A program made the translations under genes and the position numbers. 64,000 nucleotides of DNA from Amaurobius ferox (Eukaryota; Arthropoda; Arachnida; Araneae; Amaurobiidae): contig OX578142.1 in assembly GCA_951213105.1 (NCBI GenBank), positions 2,992,649 to 3,056,648 of the forward strand, given 5' to 3'. The first letter of the stretch is position 1; the number at the start of each line of letters is the position of its first letter. This document shows, in pieces, positions 60,879-64,000 of this stretch. A model generated the notes under the pieces. The model ran no database searches, was not told where the DNA came from, and worked only from the letters and a program-made list of their open reading frames with translations.

Positions 60879-63800
60879 ATGGTGCGAGGTCAGCTGATGA
60901 CGTCAGAAACACAATATCTTGATCCAAAGACTCTTAATCCCCCGATGATATTTTCGATCAGCAAGAAACCTATTTGTGTGAAAATTCATCAGGAACGTGC
61001 TAAAATATACAACAAACAAGTGAAAGCATTAGCTACCAGAATTTTTTTTAATTCCATGGAACTATGGTTTATATTTAAGGAATGATATATATATATTGTA
61101 GTCCGCGATCGCATATTATGTATCTGATGCATTCTGCCGAAATGTTATCATTTGCTTAATCTGCTGGAGAAGGATTCGGGTTCGCATTCATGGATCCTGG
61201 GTGTAGCTTAGTTATCAGACGTTTGAGGCGACGGCTACCTAGGCCTGACTCAATTGAGAAGTGAATGCCGGGCTCTAATATTTTGGCTATTTTTTGGCAA
61301 AAAGTTAGGGCCCCATCTTTAATATTAATGTTGGAACCAACTGAAAAACTCTCGAACGGCTGGCATAAAAAGGATTATTTGTGCTCTCTTTTCTTCCTCT
61401 CGGTCTGCTCCTCGAGGCGTGCGCGCAAAGTCCGCAGTCGCGGACGGCCGCCCCTTTGCTTTTCCCAGTTTCGCGCGCAGCGCGAAACTGGGAAAAAGGC
61501 CCCTCCCCGCGGCCGGGAGCGACGGAGGACTTCGCGCGCACGCCGAGAGGAGCAGACCGAGAGGAAGAAAAAAAACGGGGAAGATAGGGGAGAAATAGAA
61601 AAAAATCTGAGAGAGGGAGAGCGTGAGCGAGCAGATCTGAAACACAATGCATATCAAAATGAAGGTATTTAAAAAGTGGACGTAGGGTTAAGCCCAGGGA
61701 AAAATTTCTCAGTTTTTCGATCCGGGGCTTAGTTTTCGAGATATTTTGATTTTTAAAGTTTATTATTTAAGAGTTAATTAAGGGGTCAATTAATTATTTC
61801 GTCGTAACCCGTTCACACAATATACCGAATTAATCAGCACGATGAGAGGAGTCCGAATCTCTCAAAATCTCGCGCTTATGTGTCCTGATACAGTCAGAAA
61901 TTATTGTAAAGGGAGTAGCCAATCAGAACTCTAATAATCTATTCGATTCGATTGCCAACTCGCAATCCAGATAAAGATGGTGCGAGGTCAGCTGATGACG
62001 TCAGAAACACAATATCTTGATCCAAAGACTCTTAATCCCCCGATGATATTTTCGATCAGCAAGAAACCTATTTGTGTGAAAATTCATCAGGAACGTGCTA
62101 AAATATACAACAAACAAGTGAAAGCATTAGCTACCAGAATTTTTTTTAATTCCATGGAACTATGGTTTATATTTAAGGAATGATATATATATATTGTTGT
62201 CCGCGATCGCATATTATGTATCTGATGCATTCTGCCGAAATGTTATCATTTGCTTAATCTGCTGGAGAAGGATTCGGGTTCGCATTCATGGATCCTGGGT
62301 GTAGCTTAGTTATCAGACGTTTGAGGCGACGGCTACCTAGGCCTGACTCAATTGAGAAGTGAATGCTGGGCTCTAATATTTTGGCTATTTTTTGGCAAAA
62401 AGTTAGGGCCCCATCTTTAATATTAATGTTGGAACCAACTGAAAAACTCTCGAACGGCTGGCATAAAAAGGATTATTTGTGCTCTCTTTTCTTCCTCTCG
62501 GTCTGCTCCTCGAGGCGTGCGCGCAAAGTCCGCAGTCGCGGACGGCCGCCCCTTTGCTTTTCCCAGTTTCGCGCGCAGCGCGAAACTGGGAAAAAGGCCC
62601 CTCCCCGCGGCCGGGAGCGACGGAGGACTTCGCGCGCACGCCGAGAGGAGCAGACCGAGAGGAAGAAAAAAAACGGGGAAGATAGGGGAGAAATAGAAAA
62701 AAATCTGAGAGAGGGAGAGCGTGAGCGAGCAGATCTGAAACACAATGCATATCAAAATGAAGGTATTTAAAAAGTGGACGTAGGGTTAAGCCCAGGGAAA
62801 ATTTTCTCAGTTTTTCGATCCGGGGCTTAGTTTTCGAGATATTTTGATTTTTAAAGTTTATTATTTAAGAGTTAATTAAGGGGTCAATTAATTATTTCGT
62901 CGTAACCCGTTCACACAATATACCGAATTAATCAGCACGATGAGAGGAGTCCGAATCTCTCAAAATCTCGCGCTTATGTGTCCTGATACAGTCAGAAATT
63001 ATTGTAAAGGGAGTAGCCAATCAGAACTCTAATAATCTATTCGATTCGATTGCCAACTCGCAATCCAGATAAAGATGGTGCGAGGTCAGCTGATGACGTC
63101 AGAAACACAATATCTTGATCCAAAGACTCTTAATCCCCCGATGATATTTTCGATCAGCAAGAAACCTATTTGTGTGAAAATTCATCAGGAACGTGCTAAA
63201 ATATACAACAAACAAGTGAAAACATTAGCTACCAGAATTTTTTTTAATTCCATGGAACTATGGTTTATATTTAAGGAATGATATATATATATTGTAGTCC
63301 GCGATCGCATATTATGTATCTGATGCATTCTGCCGAAATGTTATCATTTGCTTAATCTGCTGGAGAAGGATTCGGGTTCGCATTCATGGATCCTGGGTGT
63401 AGCTTAGTTATCAGACGTTTGCGGTGAACGTTTGAGGCGACGGCTACCTAGGCCTGACTCAATTGAGAAGTGAATGCTGGGCTCTAATATTTTGGCTATT
63501 TTTTGGCAAAAAGTTAGGGCCCCATCTTTAATATTAATGTTGGAACCAACTGAAAAACTCTCGAACGGCTGGCATAAAAAGGATTATTTGTGCTCTCTTT
63601 TCTTCCTCTCGGTCTGCTCCTCGAGGCGTGCGCGCAAAGTCCGCAGTCGCGGACGGCCGCCCCTTTGCTTTTCCCAGTTTCGCGCGCAGCGCGAAACTGG
63701 GAAAAAGGCCCCTCCCCGCGGCCGGGAGCGACGGAGGACTTCGCGCGCACGCCGAGAGGAGCAGACCGAGAGGAAGAAAAAAAACGGGGAAGATAGGGGA

Positions 63801-64000
63801 GAAATAGAAAAAAATCTGAGAGAGGGAGAGCGTGAGCGAGCAGATCTGAAACACAATGCATATCAAAATGAAGGTATTTAAAAAGTGGACGTAGGGTTAA
63901 GCCCAGGGAAAATTTTCTCAGTTTTTCGATCCGGGGCTTAGTTTTCGAGATATTTTGATTTTTAAAGTTTATTATTTAAGAGTTAATTAAGGGGTCAATT
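60879..64000 (+). repeat. Block: two short monomers and a truncated long one
   Basis: Marker 61265 is short, 8-T, GTGAAAGCA, yet carries CCGGG, otherwise seen only in long 9-T units. It is probably a recombinant. Marker 62363 is short, with TTGTTGTCC for TTGTAGTCC. Marker 63474 is long and runs to the window end inside the AT-rich tail. Confidence 0.9.

Larger units (their letters stand above)
1..64000. repeat. Tandem satellite array, ~1.1-kb monomer, head to tail
   Basis: The same sequence recurs throughout with few differences and in a single orientation. A convenient marker is the ATG in GAAGTGAATGCTGGG. It falls at 375, 1474, 2573, 3685, 4786, 5898, 6996, 8108, 9207, 10290, 11388, 12499, 13610, 14721, 15819, 17351, 18448, 19980, 21091, 22609, 23721, 26095, 27206, 29145, 30255, 31365, 32477, 33588, 34700, 35811, 36922, 38020, 39131, 40230, 41342, 42453, 43564, 44663, 45774, 46885, 47983, 49095, 50207, 51305, 52403, 53501, 54612, 55723, 56834, 57945, 59056, 60167, 61265, 62363 and 63474. 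Most spacings are 1,097-1,112 bp. Larger ones (1,518, 1,532, 1,939, 2,374) contain one to three 421-bp partial units. The GC-rich palindrome begins 124 bp after each marker. Both window ends lie inside the array. Satellite DNA of this kind is eukaryotic; chromosome location and clade are not determinable here. Confidence 0.97.

Noticed and set aside
1..64000. CENP-B box (TTCGNNNNANNCGGG) in the monomer
   Set aside because: Neither strand of the monomer gives a match at the required positions; TTCGATCCGGGG and CCCGATGATATTTTCG fail at essential bases.
1..64000. CRISPR array or bacterial repeat region
   Set aside because: Repeats are over 400 bp, contiguous and without unique spacers. No cas-like genes and no prokaryotic gene organisation are present.

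Overview
The window is one uninterrupted tandem satellite array, with no unique sequence at either end. The repeat unit is about 1.1 kb in head-to-tail orientation. I count 55 copies of its diagnostic GC-rich core. Units come in a long form (about 1,110-1,112 bp, 38 copies) and a short form (about 1,098-1,101 bp, 17 copies), which differ by a 13-bp indel. Eight further 421-bp units lack the GC-rich core. I see no protein-coding gene, rRNA, intact tRNA, CRISPR array or recognisable autonomous transposon. A kilobase-scale homogenised satellite of this length points to a eukaryotic chromosome (centromeric, pericentromeric, subtelomeric, or a sex or B chromosome). Nothing in the sequence fixes the clade.

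Each monomer has the same layout. First comes an AT-rich, motif-dense segment: CCAAT box, CTCGCA/TGCGAG hairpin, E-box CAGCTG, perfect CRE TGACGTCA, a long imperfect hairpin, and an alternating TA run. Next is a short region with weak pol III box resemblance and the 13-bp indel. Then comes a roughly 183-bp GC- and CpG-rich imperfect palindrome, ending in a perfect 13-bp-arm hairpin with a 3-nt loop. A purine-rich strand follows, and then an AT-rich segment with small inverted repeats leads into the next unit. Several overlapping open frames cover the palindrome on both strands, but they are by-products of its stop-poor, self-complementary sequence.

Region by region: 1-3284 mixed long and short units. 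3285-12099 alternating long/short dimers of about 2.21 kb. 12100-15432 three 1,111-bp units. 15433-20690 a 2,629-bp block present twice. 19308-28893 a mosaic where full units alternate with 1, 1, 3 or 2 of the 421-bp units, including a second 2,629-bp block repeated at 25423. 28746-30965 a twin pair of 1,110-bp units. 30966-35411 two 2,223-bp dimers. 35412-42053 mixed. 42054-48694 a 3.32-kb trimer repeated twice. 48695-54212 mixed, with three consecutive short units. 54213-60878 six nearly uniform 1,111-bp units. 60879-64000 mixed, cut by the window edge.

The most notable observations concern the palindrome. In five monomers the 3-nt loop at its tip is inverted (GCA to TGC, or TGT), and in one monomer a 29-bp segment the size of the tip hairpin is deleted. 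These are signatures expected if the core extrudes as a hairpin or cruciform during replication or repair. All five flipped tips lie in short-form monomers. The 421-bp units are explained by one deletion at a GAAAA microhomology that removes the whole palindrome module, followed by independent amplification.
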